64,000 nt of DNA from an uncultured Pelagibacteraceae bacterium. GTDB lineage: Bacteria; Pseudomonadota; Alphaproteobacteria; Pelagibacterales; Pelagibacteraceae. The position numbers were made by a program, and so were the translations under genes. A model generated the notes under the pieces. The model did not search any database. It was not told where the DNA came from and was given only the letters and a program-made list of their open reading frames with translations. The DNA lies in NCBI GenBank assembly GCA_902604525.1, contig CACKYY010000002.1, positions 25,078 to 89,077 of the forward strand, written 5' to 3'. Position 1 is the stretch's first letter. Each line of letters opens with the position of its first letter. Below, one piece after another: positions 15,361-24,989 of this stretch.

Positions 15361-16500
15361 ATGAAGAATAAAAACTTTGGCTTTGGAACACAGATCAGAA
15401 AATCCCCATACTTTGACTCCACAGTTAAATGGGGTGCCACTGGTTTTTCTGTATATAATCATATGTATATTCCAAGAGATTTTGGTAGTCCTGAGCAAAA
15501 CTTTTGGAACTTGATAGAAAAATCAATACTTTGTGACGTTGCAGTTGAAAGACAGGTCGAAATTACAGGACCTGATGCTTTCAAATTTACTCAACTACTT
15601 ACGCCAAGAAATCTTTCAAATGTAGCAATTGGTCAATGTAAATATGTTTTAATTACCAACAATGATGGTGGAATATTGAACGATCCAGTTTTATTGAGAT
15701 TAGCTGAAAATCATTTTTGGCTTTCACTAGCAGATAGTGATGTTTTGTTATGGGCTCAAGGTGTTGCAGTTAATTCAGGAATGAATGTTAATATAACAGA
15801 ACCTGATGTTTCACCATTACAGCTACAGGGACCTACTTCAAAAGACATAATGGTAAAACTTTTCGGAGAAAGTATTAAAGATCTTAAATATTATTGGTTT
15901 AAGGAATATGATTTAGATGGCATACCATTAATTATTTCTAGAACGGGCTGGTCTAGTGAGTTTGGTTATGAATTATTTTTAAGAGATGGTTCTAAAGGAA
16001 ACGACTTATATGAAAAAATAATGAGTGCTGGAAAAAAATATGGTCTACAGCCTGGCCATACTTCGTCAATAAGAAGAATTGAAGGTGGAATGCTTTCCTA
16101 TCATGCTGATGCTGATATTAATACTAACCCATTCGAATTAGGTTTAGATCGTTTGGTATCTCTAGATAGTGATATTGAATTTATTGGAAAGGCAGCTCTT
16201 AAAAAAATCAAAGCTGATGGTATAAAAAGAAAACAAGTTGGTTTAGAGATTAATTGTGAACCGCTATCTGGGCCTAACACAACTTTCTGGTCTATAAAAA
16301 AAGATAACAACAAAATTGGAAAAGTAACATCTGCCGTATATTCGCCAAGATTAAAAAAAAATATTGCACTTGCAATGATAAATATTGAAAATTCAGAAAT
16401 TGGAACTAGTCTTGAAGTAAACACCAATAAAGGTAATTTTGAAGCTATAATAGTAGAAAAACCTTTTTTTGATCCAAAAAAGAAAATAGCTAGTAATTAA
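15361..16500 (+). CDS. dmdA: Dimethylsulfoniopropionate demethylase DmdA
   Basis: A 379-residue GcvT-fold enzyme that moves a methyl group from DMSP to tetrahydrofolate, giving methylmercaptopropionate. DMSP is a major carbon and reduced-sulfur source for SAR11. The sequence agrees along its whole length with the SAR11 DmdA I remember: NFGFGTQIRKSPYFD start, GFSVYNHMYIPRDFG, SLADSDVLLWAQGVAVNSG, GWSSEFGYELFLRDGSKG and GMLSYHADADINTNPFELGLD. This separates it from glycine-cleavage GcvT. No Shine-Dalgarno is seen; a 14-base palindrome covers the start codon. It converges on the ABC-2 permease with a 4-base overlap. Confidence 0.95.
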   Translation: MKNKNFGFGTQIRKSPYFDSTVKWGATGFSVYNHMYIPRDFGSPEQNFWNLIEKSILCDVAVERQVEITGPDAFKFTQLLTPRNLSNVAIGQCKYVLITNNDGGILNDPVLLRLAENHFWLSLADSDVLLWAQGVAVNSGMNVNITEPDVSPLQLQGPTSKDIMVKLFGESIKDLKYYWFKEYDLDGIPLIISRTGWSSEFGYELFLRDGSKGNDLYEKIMSAGKKYGLQPGHTSSIRRIEGGMLSYHADADINTNPFELGLDRLVSLDSDIEFIGKAALKKIKADGIKRKQVGLEINCEPLSGPNTTFWSIKKDNNKIGKVTSAVYSPRLKKNIALAMINIENSEIGTSLEVNTNKGNFEAIIVEKPFFDPKKKIASN

Positions 16501-17264
16501 GTTTTAATTTTGTAACCTTTTTTAAGCAGCACAGAGACTACAGTTACACATATTACTAAAAATAGAACCATTAAACTGACACTAATCCATATATTGAAGT
16601 CAGAAACTCCATAAAATGCAAATCGCAAACCATTAATTAAATATACTACTGGGTTGAAATAAGTAACCGTCTGCCAAAATTCTGGTAACATATCTAAAGA
16701 ATATAAGCTTCCACCTAAAAAAACCATTGGTGTGATCACTAGAGTTGGAACAATTGACATTTGTTCAAAATTTGAGCTCATTAAGCCAATTAAAAAACCA
16801 AATAAAGCAAATGTAAAAGCAACTAATACTAATAAAAAAATCATTAACAATGGATACATAACTTGAACTTCTACAAAAAAAGTAGCTGTTAAAAAAATTA
16901 CTACACCAACAAGTAATGTTTTAGTTGCACCAGCACCAACAAATGCCAATACAATTTCAAATGTAGAAATTGGAGCTGCTAGAATTTCATACATTGTACC
17001 GTTAAATTTTGGAAAGAATATACCAAACGAAGTATTACTAATTGATTGAGTTAACAATGTAAGCATTAATAGTCCTGGCACAATAAAGGATCCATAACTT
17101 ATGCCATCAATTTTCTCAACATAACCACCTATTACTGAACCAAAAACAATAAAATATAATGAAGTTGAGAGAACAGGTGAAAACAAAGATTGCATTAATG
17201 TTCTTTTGAAACGATCCATTTCATGAAGATACATTGCTCTAAATGCATAATAATTAAATTTCAT
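16497..17264 (-). CDS. ABC-2 type transporter permease
   Basis: A 255-residue permease of the NodJ/ABC-2 group with six membrane helices. The [26 protein letters not shown] start and the [35 protein letters not shown] segment before the last helices are characteristic. Together with the ATPase it would export a small molecule, polysaccharide or lipid; the substrate cannot be read from sequence. Its first 11 bases overlap the ATPase gene end. Confidence 0.88.
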   Translation of the reverse strand: MKFNYYAFRAMYLHEMDRFKRTLMQSLFSPVLSTSLYFIVFGSVIGGYVEKIDGISYGSFIVPGLLMLTLLTQSISNTSFGIFFPKFNGTMYEILAAPISTFEIVLAFVGAGATKTLLVGVVIFLTATFFVEVQVMYPLLMIFLLVLVAFTFALFGFLIGLMSSNFEQMSIVPTLVITPMVFLGGSLYSLDMLPEFWQTVTYFNPVVYLINGLRFAFYGVSDFNIWISVSLMVLFLVICVTVVSVLLKKGYKIKT

Positions 17265-18189
17265 TATTCTCCTTAACTAAACTAACAAATATTTTTTCTA
17301 ATGTGGTTTGCTCTGTTTTGAGATCTTGAAGTTTCAAACCTGCATCTTTTAAATCTTTTAAAAGATTAGTTATACCAGTACTTTCAGCATTAACATTATA
17401 AATATAATTAACTGATTTTTTATCATTTCCTATCTCTAAATTATATGTTTTTAAACTATCAGGCACTTTATTTAACTCATTTTGAAGATTTATAGTTAAC
17501 TTTTTATGACCCATTTTTTTTAATAATTCATCTGTTTTATCTATAACAATAATTTCTCCTTGATTAATTACAGCTACTCTATCTGCAATTGCTTCGGCTT
17601 CTTCAATATAATGAGTTGTTAAGATGATAGTAACTCCAGTCTTTCTCAAATCCTCAACCACTTTCCACATATCTCTTCTCAGTTCAACATCAACTCCAGC
17701 GGTTGGTTCATCTAAAAATAATATTGAAGGTTCATGAGATAAAGCTTTAGCTATTAAAACTCTTCGCTTCATTCCACCAGAAAGCTGTCTAAGTCTTAAA
17801 TCTTTTTTATCCCACATACTTAAATCTTTTAAAATTTTTTCAATGTGTTTAGGATTTGGTTTTTTTCCGTTTAAACCTCTTGAATATGACACGTTATTAA
17901 AAACTGTTTCAAATAATTCTAATGTAAGTTCCTGGGGGACTAATCCAATTCTTGAACGGGTCTCCCTATAGTCATCAATTATGTCAAAATCTTCAACTGT
18001 TACTTTCCCTGATGAGGGTGTTACGATGCCACAAATAATACTAATTAAAGTTGTCTTACCAGCACCATTTGGTCCTAGAAGAGCGATAATTTCACCTTTT
18101 TTAATATCTAAATTAATTTTTTTTAGAGCCTCAAATCCATTGTCATAAACCTTTGATAGATCTTTTATTGTGATTTGATTAACTGACAT
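17254..18189 (-). CDS. ABC-2 transporter ATPase
   Basis: A 311-residue ATPase: Walker [10 protein letters not shown], signature [14 protein letters not shown], Walker [14 protein letters not shown] and switch His in TTHYIEEAE. About 90 residues after the core form the C-terminal domain seen in NodI/drug-export ATPases. GPNGAGKT with LSGGMKRR is typical of export-type ABC-2 systems. The gene is first of a two-gene operon with the permease. It is divergent from the thioredoxin-like gene across 67 bases, which contain an ATTACAA/TTGTAAT inverted repeat. Confidence 0.9.
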   Translation of the reverse strand: MSVNQITIKDLSKVYDNGFEALKKINLDIKKGEIIALLGPNGAGKTTLISIICGIVTPSSGKVTVEDFDIIDDYRETRSRIGLVPQELTLELFETVFNNVSYSRGLNGKKPNPKHIEKILKDLSMWDKKDLRLRQLSGGMKRRVLIAKALSHEPSILFLDEPTAGVDVELRRDMWKVVEDLRKTGVTIILTTHYIEEAEAIADRVAVINQGEIIVIDKTDELLKKMGHKKLTINLQNELNKVPDSLKTYNLEIGNDKKSVNYIYNVNAESTGITNLLKDLKDAGLKLQDLKTEQTTLEKIFVSLVKENNEI

Positions 18190-18256
18190 TTAAACAAGTT
18201 ATATAGAGACAATTTGTGGGATTACAATAAATTTTAATTTGTTGTAATTTTTGCTT

Positions 18257-18646
18257 ATGAAAAATATTTTTATCTTTTTTTTGTTCTTAATTACATTGAA
18301 TGCCAATGCTATGGAGAAGGAAACAACTTTTGACCAAAAGCTGTTTAACAAGGCTCAATCTGAAGGGAAAGTAATTATAATTAGTTCTTGGATTAAGTAC
18401 TGTTCATCTTGTGCAGGTCAAATGAAAATTTTAAATAAAGCAAAAAATGATGGTAAATTAAATGACATAGAGTTTAACAACATTGAATATTTTTCCTTTG
18501 ATGTCACAAACAGAAACATAGCTGATTTATTTAATGTTCAATATCAAACAACTCTTATAATTTTCAAAAATAAAGAAGAAGTGTATAGAAGTCTTGGTGA
18601 AACTACCAAAGACTTACTTTATGAAGCTATAAAATCATCAATTTAA
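18257..18646 (+). CDS. Secreted thioredoxin-like protein
   Basis: A 129-residue protein; the track begins at TTG 18251, but ATG 18257 starts a proper signal peptide (MKNIFIFFLFLITLNANA). The mature part has WIKYCSSCAGQM near residues 49-60, a redox-active CxxC in thioredoxin context, then YFSFDVTNRNIADLFNVQYQTTLIIF with the strand and turn of the fold, although the usual cis-proline is replaced by Thr. It resembles the C-terminal domain of DsbD or periplasmic thiol reductases. It is probably periplasmic. Confidence 0.8.
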   Translation: MKNIFIFFLFLITLNANAMEKETTFDQKLFNKAQSEGKVIIISSWIKYCSSCAGQMKILNKAKNDGKLNDIEFNNIEYFSFDVTNRNIADLFNVQYQTTLIIFKNKEEVYRSLGETTKDLLYEAIKSSI

Positions 18647-18652
18647 TAATCA

Positions 18653-20092
18653 TTATTTTTTAATTTTTAAAATCACGGCTGGCAAAAAAGTTGCAATTAA
18701 AAAAGATAAAAATAATAAGGATTGAGTAACAAAAGGGTTAAATGCTTCTGTTGGTACCAACAATCCCACTAATAAACTTTTTGAAAAATCTGGAAAAGGA
18801 AACATTAAAAATCCCGCAATTAATCCAACTAGTATTGAAATATATGCAGTTTTTTCATTAATCTTCTTATTATAAAAACTATAGAAAACGGTTAAAACAA
18901 AAGCGCAACAAAATAAATCTGCTAGCAAAAATAAATATAATATATCAAATCCTTTAGAAGCAACAATAAATACAATAATTGACAGTCCGATAATGAAATA
19001 TTTAGAAAGTTTATAATAATCAGTTTTATTTTTAAAATTAAATGTTGCTTTGCCATCAACTACAAATAGACTTGATATTGCATTAATTAGAGTATCTACC
19101 GTTGAAATAGTCAAAGCCAAACCAAGTATGATAATTAATAATGACAATAATTCAGTTTGTTCTTTTAACAGTAATGTAAAAAATCCAAGATCTGGTCTAT
19201 TAGTTGGATCAACTGAAAAAGATACCATGCCTATAAAACCCATTAAGAATACAATTGGAACAATAATTAAAAAGGAAATAATCAATCCTTTTTTAAGTGT
19301 TTTATAATCTTTAGCAGCATAAACTCTTTGCCAATTACCTTGGTGAAATAGATTCGTTGCAGCTACTGCAATAAAAAAAGTTAGACCTGCAGTATAGCTT
19401 GGTAAATAAGAAGAGCTTAAGAGCTGAGGATTTTTACTCTCAATAAACTCAAAAGAAAAATTGTCTCCATTAAATAATGTAATATATGAAATTGTTATCA
19501 ATAACAAAACTGCTATGACAAACATCTGAATATTATCTGTAAAGATTGAAGCTCTCAAACCTCCATACAAAGTATAAGTTAGAGTAGAAATAATAACTAT
19601 CAATGCAGTAATCCATAATTCTGTTCCAGAAATGTAATTAATTAGAACAGCTACAGCTGTGACTTCTGCGCATAAAAAAATAAACATATAAAAAATTGTC
19701 ATTAGTAAAATTAATTTAAATAAACTTTTACCAAATTTTTGTCTCATATATTCAATAAGTGAAGAGCCTTTAGGAAAGTCTGATCTAATTTTTTTTCCTA
19801 AATAAATTAAAAATATCATCGGAAAACCAGTTCCTAATGCATAACCAATTACTGCTCCTATACCACCCCATGTTGAGGCTGAAGCTGGTCCAAATAAAAT
19901 CCAAGCACCTAAAGCTGATGCAACCAAACTTGTTGTAAGTGAAAACAAACCAATATTTCTATTCGCGGTTAAATAATTATTTATTCCTTGGAATTTTTTT
20001 GAATGATAAATTCCAAAAATTACAAATATTAAACTTATAATTATTATTAACGTTAATGATGATGATTGACTTATAAAGTATGTTTTATCCAT
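18653..20092 (-). CDS. thiV: SSS-family transporter, probable thiamin-pyrimidine (HMP) importer ThiV
   Basis: A 479-residue sodium:solute symporter with about 13 helices. The family core is visible in ANRNIGLFSLTTSLVASALGAWILFGPASASTWGGIG (about 43-80), YTLYGGLRASIFTDNIQMF (about 173-191) and FHQGNWQRVYAAKD (about 250-263). An adjoining TPP riboswitch shows thiamin-dependent control. SAR11 is known to need the thiamin precursor HMP and to carry an SSS transporter named thiV under a TPP switch; this gene fits that description. The transport substrate is inferred from this context, not proven by residues. RBS AAAGGGAT lies 4 bases before the ATG. Confidence 0.85.
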   Translation of the reverse strand: MDKTYFISQSSSLTLIIIISLIFVIFGIYHSKKFQGINNYLTANRNIGLFSLTTSLVASALGAWILFGPASASTWGGIGAVIGYALGTGFPMIFLIYLGKKIRSDFPKGSSLIEYMRQKFGKSLFKLILLMTIFYMFIFLCAEVTAVAVLINYISGTELWITALIVIISTLTYTLYGGLRASIFTDNIQMFVIAVLLLITISYITLFNGDNFSFEFIESKNPQLLSSSYLPSYTAGLTFFIAVAATNLFHQGNWQRVYAAKDYKTLKKGLIISFLIIVPIVFLMGFIGMVSFSVDPTNRPDLGFFTLLLKEQTELLSLLIIILGLALTISTVDTLINAISSLFVVDGKATFNFKNKTDYYKLSKYFIIGLSIIVFIVASKGFDILYLFLLADLFCCAFVLTVFYSFYNKKINEKTAYISILVGLIAGFLMFPFPDFSKSLLVGLLVPTEAFNPFVTQSLLFLSFLIATFLPAVILKIKK

Positions 20093-20097
20093 TTTAT

Positions 20098-20163
20098 CCC
20101 TTTCTGAATTACCGGACAGGTTCTTAGGGTATAATCTCAGTCTATAAAGACACCCCTTGTAAA
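20098..20163 (-). promoter_or_regulatory. TPP riboswitch (THI element)
   Basis: On the minus strand the conserved parts come in order: GGGGTG (plus 20151-20156), CTGAGA (20135-20140), TATACCCTAA, GAACCTG (20117-20123), TCCGGTAATTCAG and AAGGG. These match the thi-box core, with a slightly shortened second arm. The last element overlaps the ribosome-binding site of the SSS gene, so control is probably at translation start: thiamin pyrophosphate hides the site. Confidence 0.93.
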
Positions 20164-20212
20164 TTTTTTATTACATATGCGTTTTAAAGAAAAGCTTAAA
20201 AATTTATTAATT

Positions 20213-20497
20213 TTATTTTTGACTTAGTATTTCAACCATACATTGAGTTGCATAATCTCTCCACTCAGAGGAGGTATTGTTTTTTAAACTATTCAAATGA
20301 TCTCTATTACTTTGAATGTCATCTTTGTGCTTTAATTTATCGGCACCGTTTAAATTTGCCTCCATATTAGATAAATTAGTTTCCATTGCATTTATCCAGC
20401 TTTTTCCAAGCTCAACACATTTTTGATCATCTTTTTCGTCACAAATTTGCTTAAAAAAATTGAATATTACATCATCAGTCTTAACAGAACTGCTCAT
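20213..20497 (-). CDS. Hypothetical small soluble protein
   Basis: A 94-residue, acidic, mostly helical protein without signal peptide or membrane segment. It has three cysteines (about 19, 27 and 86) and an Asn/Lys/Asp-rich middle that could form a helical hairpin (ETNLSNMEANLNGADKLKHKDDIQSNRDHLNSL). I recognise no family. It follows the pentapeptide-repeat gene after 3 bases on the same strand, which supports it being real and co-expressed. Confidence 0.6.
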   Translation of the reverse strand: MSSSVKTDDVIFNFFKQICDEKDDQKCVELGKSWINAMETNLSNMEANLNGADKLKHKDDIQSNRDHLNSLKNNTSSEWRDYATQCMVEILSQK

Positions 20498-20500
20498 TGA

Positions 20501-21010
20501 CTATTGATTGCAGGTTCCAATTGACTCTGGACCACATGTTTGTCCATTAGTCCAAGTTGCACCAATTAAATTAGCACCATCAAAGTTAGCATTAGTTATA
20601 TTTGAAGAGGTAAAGTTTGACTCCATTAAATTTGAGTTCTGAAAATTAGCTTCAATTAAAGTTGCCCCCATAAAATCCACTCTTGTTAGATTGGCACCAG
20701 TGAAATTTGTTTTTTCAAAATTGGCACCTATAGAAACTGTTTCATACAGATTAGCTCTTACAAATGTAGACTCGGGAAATGTGCCAAATGATAAATTGGA
20801 GTTCATCATTATGCTTTTGTCTAAATTTACCTGAATAAAACTTGCAAAAGACAAATTAGAATTTGGGAAATAGCTTCCTTGTAAATCTTGTGCATCAGAA
20901 AATCTACAATTAGAATAATCTACACCTTCAGTTAATGGATCATCGCATGCGGCATTTGAGTTAACAGAAAAAAATATGCTTAGTAAAATTGTAAGAAGTA
21001 ACTTTTTCAT
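20501..21010 (-). CDS. Secreted pentapeptide-repeat protein
   Basis: A 169-residue protein. The track uses a TTG at 21025; ATG 21010 gives a standard signal peptide (MKKLLLTILLSIFFSVNSNA). From about residue 40 it is built of A(N/D)Lxx/F-type five-residue repeats (ANLYET, ANFEKTNF, ANLTRVDF, ANFQNSNL, ANFDGANL), about 18 copies, which fold as a right-handed square beta helix. Cysteines near both ends of the mature chain may cap the solenoid. It is probably periplasmic or outer-surface; function is unknown. Confidence 0.85.
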   Translation of the reverse strand: MKKLLLTILLSIFFSVNSNAACDDPLTEGVDYSNCRFSDAQDLQGSYFPNSNLSFASFIQVNLDKSIMMNSNLSFGTFPESTFVRANLYETVSIGANFEKTNFTGANLTRVDFMGATLIEANFQNSNLMESNFTSSNITNANFDGANLIGATWTNGQTCGPESIGTCNQ

Positions 21011-21113
21011 AAGTAAAATTAACAAATAAAATTTGGCAAAACAATGAATGTTTAAAAGTTTAAAGATTATTTAACAATGGCATTTGTGAGTTTTTGAAGT
21101 ATATCTATCATTT

Positions 21114-22178
21114 ATGAAAGAATATAATATTGCAGCTATTCCTGGAGACGGGATAGGAAAAGAAGTGGTGCCAGAAGGAGTTAAAGTACTTAAAGATGTA
21201 GCCTTAAAACATCAATTTAAAATAAACTTTACAGAATACGATTTTGCATCGTGTGATTATTATGAAAAGCACGGAAAAATGCTTCCTGATGATTGGAAAG
21301 ATACTCTGATTAAACATGATGCAATATTTTTCGGTGCAGTGGGAATGCCAGATCAGTTGCCTGATCATATTTCTTTATGGGGGTCTCTCCTCCAGTTCAG
21401 AAGAGAGTTTGATCAATATATAAATCTTAGACCGGTTAAGCTTTTCCCAGGTGTAAATTCACCATTAGCTAATAAAAAACCTGGAGATATTGACATGATG
21501 ATTGTTAGGGAGAACACCGAAGGAGAATATTCATCTGTTGGTGGAAGAATGTACAAAAATACAGATCGTGAAATAGCCATTCAAGAAACAATTATGTCAG
21601 CTCATGGAATTGATAGAGTTCAAAAATTTGCTTTTGAATTAGCAAAAATAAGAAAAAGAAAAAAATTAACAAATGCAACAAAGTCAAATGGTATTTCGAT
21701 CACCATGCCGTTTTGGGATGAACGTTTTGAAAAAATGAAAAAAAATTATCCTGAAATTAACACTGATCAATTTCACATTGATATTTTGGTAGCAAGATTT
21801 GTTTTAAACCCTGAATGGTTTGATGTAGTTGTGGCATCAAACTTATTTGGAGATATTTTATCTGATCTGGGACCAGCTTGCACTGGAACTATTGGAATTG
21901 CTCCATCAGGTAATATTAATCCTGAAAATAAATACCCGTCATTGTTTGAGCCAGTACATGGTTCTGCACCTGATATAGCTGGAAAAGGAGTTGCTAATCC
22001 AGTTGGACAAATTTGGTCTGGTGCAATGATGTTAGATTATTTGGGGGAAAAAGAGGCTGCAAATTCAATTGTGACAGCTATTGAAAAATCGTTAAAAAAT
22101 GAAAAAAATAGAACTAAAGATTTGGGTGGTGAAAGCAATACTATTGAATGTGCTAAATCTATTTTATCTAATCTTTAA
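21114..22178 (+). CDS. Tartrate/D-malate dehydrogenase-type oxidative decarboxylase
   Basis: A 354-residue member of the isocitrate/isopropylmalate dehydrogenase family. GDGIGKEV (nucleotide edge), GAVGMPDQLPDHISLWGSLLQFRREFDQYINLRP (substrate arginines), IVRENTEGEYSSVGGR, VASNLFGDILSDLG (metal aspartates) and EPVHGSAPDIAGKGVANP are present. The PDHISLWG loop and R-R-E-F-D-Q-Y pattern are those of tartrate dehydrogenase/D-malate dehydrogenase (TtuC/DmlA) rather than LeuB. It would oxidise D-malate, tartrate or a related 2-hydroxyacid with NAD to feed central metabolism. It stands alone next to the sugar island. Confidence 0.85.
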   Translation: MKEYNIAAIPGDGIGKEVVPEGVKVLKDVALKHQFKINFTEYDFASCDYYEKHGKMLPDDWKDTLIKHDAIFFGAVGMPDQLPDHISLWGSLLQFRREFDQYINLRPVKLFPGVNSPLANKKPGDIDMMIVRENTEGEYSSVGGRMYKNTDREIAIQETIMSAHGIDRVQKFAFELAKIRKRKKLTNATKSNGISITMPFWDERFEKMKKNYPEINTDQFHIDILVARFVLNPEWFDVVVASNLFGDILSDLGPACTGTIGIAPSGNINPENKYPSLFEPVHGSAPDIAGKGVANPVGQIWSGAMMLDYLGEKEAANSIVTAIEKSLKNEKNRTKDLGGESNTIECAKSILSNL

Positions 22179-22222
22179 GTTTTATTTCTTATAAATTAAT
22201 AAAAATTATTTTTTACTTAGAA

Positions 22223-22984
22223 TTAAGTTATTCCACCATCAACAACAAAACTTTGCTTTGTGCACCCTGAAGACTGATCTGATGATAAAAATAATACCAA
22301 GCTAGCTACATCATCTGGTTTAAGTTGTCTTTTAATTGCTTGACTATCTAATATAAGTTTTTTGTATTTAGGTGTAAGCCAGTGTTTTATCTGTCTTTCT
22401 GTGGCAATTGAGCCTGGTATGACAGAATTAGTTCTAATATTGTATTTTCCAAATTCTTGAGCGAAAGATCTAGTTAAACCAACTACAGCTGATTTTGCCG
22501 TTTCATAAACAACTTTATCTCCTTCTCCTAATACCCATGATACTGAACTCAGATTAACAATAGATCCTGATTTGATTTTTTTCATACCTTTTACAACTGC
22601 TTGTGCAGCAAAAAAATAATGTTTTAAATTAATTCCCATTCTATTTTCCCAATACTTCTCATCAACTTGTTCTGTAGTGTGCCTATCATCATTTGCAGCA
22701 CTATTAATTAGACAATGAATTGCGCCTTTTTTGGAAATGATATCTTTAATAATATTTTGTAATTTTTTAACATTCAAAATATTACATTCAATGAATTTAG
22801 GAACTCTGAAACCCTTTTTTTTTATCTTTTTAATTAATTTATTGGATGATTTAAGATCAATGTCTATGAAGTAAACATCACTTTTTTGTTCACAAAAATA
22901 TTCAACAATAGTAGCTCCAATTCCAGAACCACCTCCAGATATAAACACTCTTTTATTTTTTAAATCTGAGTATGTTACCTTCAT
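22223..22984 (-). CDS. SDR-family oxidoreductase
   Basis: A 253-residue classical short-chain dehydrogenase. SGGGSGIGATI (about 16-26) binds NAD(P), DIDLKSSN suggests NAD, and the catalytic Ser-Tyr-Lys set is NLSSVSW with YETAKSAVVG (about 158-167). The C-terminal SSGCTKQSFVVDGG is typical. It follows the sugar ABC ATPase by 2 bases, so it probably oxidises the imported sugar or polyol, for example an aldose 1-dehydrogenase step. The substrate is not readable. Confidence 0.85.
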   Translation of the reverse strand: MKVTYSDLKNKRVFISGGGSGIGATIVEYFCEQKSDVYFIDIDLKSSNKLIKKIKKKGFRVPKFIECNILNVKKLQNIIKDIISKKGAIHCLINSAANDDRHTTEQVDEKYWENRMGINLKHYFFAAQAVVKGMKKIKSGSIVNLSSVSWVLGEGDKVVYETAKSAVVGLTRSFAQEFGKYNIRTNSVIPGSIATERQIKHWLTPKYKKLILDSQAIKRQLKPDDVASLVLFLSSDQSSGCTKQSFVVDGGIT

Positions 22985-22986
22985 AA

Positions 22987-24081
22987 TTAAAGTCTTTCCT
23001 TTGTCTTAAAATCAAATAAAGATGTATGTTTTAAATCAAAATATAATTTCATTTCTTTTTCAAGTTCAATCTTAATTGTAGATGGGAATTTTGCTAGAAT
23101 TTCTTGATTTGAATAGTCTAATGTGACTATTTGTTCATGACCAATATACTCACTTAAATCAGCTCGTAGATTAATATCAAAGTCTTCCTCATTTAATTTT
23201 TTGAAATAAATATGCTCTGGTCTAATCCCAAAATATATTTCTTTATTATTTAAATCTGACTTTTCTATAAAATCATAATTATTAATTGGAACCTCTAAAG
23301 TTGATCCATCAGCAATAAAAGAAATATTATTTGAGTTTTGGATTATTTTACCTTTAATTAAATTCATCGATGGTGACCCAATAAAGTCTGCAACAAAGGT
23401 GTTACTGGGTTTGTTGTAAATGATTTCTGGAGTATCATTTTGTTGAATTACTCCATGATTCATTATGGCAATTTTTGTTCCTAAACTCATAGCTTCTGTT
23501 TGGTCGTGAGTTACATAAACTACAGTAGTTTTTAATTGTTGGTGAAGTTTTTTTATTTCTCTTCTCATTTCTACTCTTAATTTTGCATCCAAATTTGATA
23601 ACGGTTCATCAAATAAAAAAATTCTTGGTTCCCTTACTAAAGCCCTACCAATAGCAACTCTTTGCCTTTGACCTCCAGATAACTGAGAAGGTTTTCTCTC
23701 TAATAATTTATCTACCTGTAAAAATGTTGAAACTTTTTCTAATTGCTTTTCAATTTTTTCTTTTGAGGTTTTGGCTTGTTTAAGACCAAAAATCATATTT
23801 TCTTTTACATTCATAGATGGATAGAGTGCATAAGATTGAAAAACCATTGCAATATTTCTATCTTTTGGCTCTACTTTACTAACATTATAATCATCTATAA
23901 ATACATCTCCCTCATTAATTGTTTCGAGACCCGCTATAATATTTAATAAAGTCGACTTTCCACATCCAGAGGGTCCCAATAGAACTAAAAAATTTCCCTC
24001 ATCAATTTCTAAATTAATTTTTCTCAATACCTCAGTCGTTCCAAAGTTTTTTGATAGTTCCTCAATTTTTAAAGTTTTCAT
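22987..24081 (-). CDS. Sugar ABC transporter ATPase (UgpC/MsmK type)
   Basis: A 364-residue CUT1 ATPase: Walker A GPSGCGKST, Q-loop FQSYALYPSMNVKENM, signature LSGGQRQRVAIGRA, Walker B IFLFDEPLSNLDAKLR and switch His in THDQTEAMSL. The C-terminal TOBE/OB region (about 235-364) includes FGIRPEHIYF, the usual regulatory domain. It energises the two permeases encoded just upstream with a 2-base spacing. Confidence 0.93.
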   Translation of the reverse strand: MKTLKIEELSKNFGTTEVLRKINLEIDEGNFLVLLGPSGCGKSTLLNIIAGLETINEGDVFIDDYNVSKVEPKDRNIAMVFQSYALYPSMNVKENMIFGLKQAKTSKEKIEKQLEKVSTFLQVDKLLERKPSQLSGGQRQRVAIGRALVREPRIFLFDEPLSNLDAKLRVEMRREIKKLHQQLKTTVVYVTHDQTEAMSLGTKIAIMNHGVIQQNDTPEIIYNKPSNTFVADFIGSPSMNLIKGKIIQNSNNISFIADGSTLEVPINNYDFIEKSDLNNKEIYFGIRPEHIYFKKLNEEDFDINLRADLSEYIGHEQIVTLDYSNQEILAKFPSTIKIELEKEMKLYFDLKHTSLFDFKTKERL

Positions 24082-24083
24082 GC

Positions 24084-24989
24084 TTATCCTTTCACAGCTC
24101 CTGAAGTTAATCCTCTAATAAAATATTTTCCTGCTAGAACGTATACAATAAGTGTTGGTATACCAGCGATAATAGCTGAGGCCATATCGACGTTATACTC
24201 TTTAACACTTGTGCTTGATAAAACCATATTATTTAAAGCAACCTGAATTGGTGCTGCCTCTCCAAATGAAAAAGTTGATCCAAACAAAAAGTCATTCCAG
24301 ATTTGGGTAAATTGCCAAATAACAGTTACAACTATTATCGGTGCCGAAATAGGAAGTAAAATTTTAAAAAATATTTTAAAAAAACCTGCCCCGTCTATTC
24401 TTGCAGCTTTCACTAATTCAGTAGGCACCGAAATATAATAATTTCTAAAAAATAAGGTAGTAAATGGAATTCCGTAAACTGTATGAACTAATACAAGCCC
24501 TACAACTGAATTTGATATTCCTAAAGTTCCCAGAGTTCTAGCCATAGGAAGTAATATTGCTTGGAAAGGAATAAAACACCCAAATAATAAAAATAGAAAA
24601 ACCCACTGATCTCCTCTAAATCTCCATTTAGTTAAAACATAACCCGTCATTGCTCCTATGAATGTTGAAAAAAATACTGCTGGCACTACCATTTTAATTG
24701 AATTCCAAAAATAGGGTCTTAAAAAAGTATCTCCTGCTCCATAACCTCTTCCACCCCAAGCAACTAACCATGAGTCAAAATTTAATGAGCTAGGCCAAGT
24801 TAAAAGTGTTCCTTGTCGAATTTCTTCCATTGTTTTAAGAGAAGTAACAACCATTACATAAAGAGGGAAAATAAAATAGGAGGCAAAAAGAATTAAAACA
24901 AAATACAAAAACCACCTCAAAAAAATATTTGTATATTTAGATTTTTGTTCTAGTTCTTTATAAGAAGATGATTGATAGTTATCTTGCAT
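24084..24989 (-). CDS. Sugar ABC transporter permease (MalG-like)
   Basis: A 301-residue inner-membrane permease with six helices. The EAA loop is ELVKAARIDGAGFFKIFFKILLPISAPI (about 193-220), which docks the ATPase. TLFFRNYYISVPTE before it is typical of MalG-type CUT1 permeases. It overlaps the MalF-like gene by 11 bases. Confidence 0.92.
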   Translation of the reverse strand: MQDNYQSSSYKELEQKSKYTNIFLRWFLYFVLILFASYFIFPLYVMVVTSLKTMEEIRQGTLLTWPSSLNFDSWLVAWGGRGYGAGDTFLRPYFWNSIKMVVPAVFFSTFIGAMTGYVLTKWRFRGDQWVFLFLLFGCFIPFQAILLPMARTLGTLGISNSVVGLVLVHTVYGIPFTTLFFRNYYISVPTELVKAARIDGAGFFKIFFKILLPISAPIIVVTVIWQFTQIWNDFLFGSTFSFGEAAPIQVALNNMVLSSTSVKEYNVDMASAIIAGIPTLIVYVLAGKYFIRGLTSGAVKG

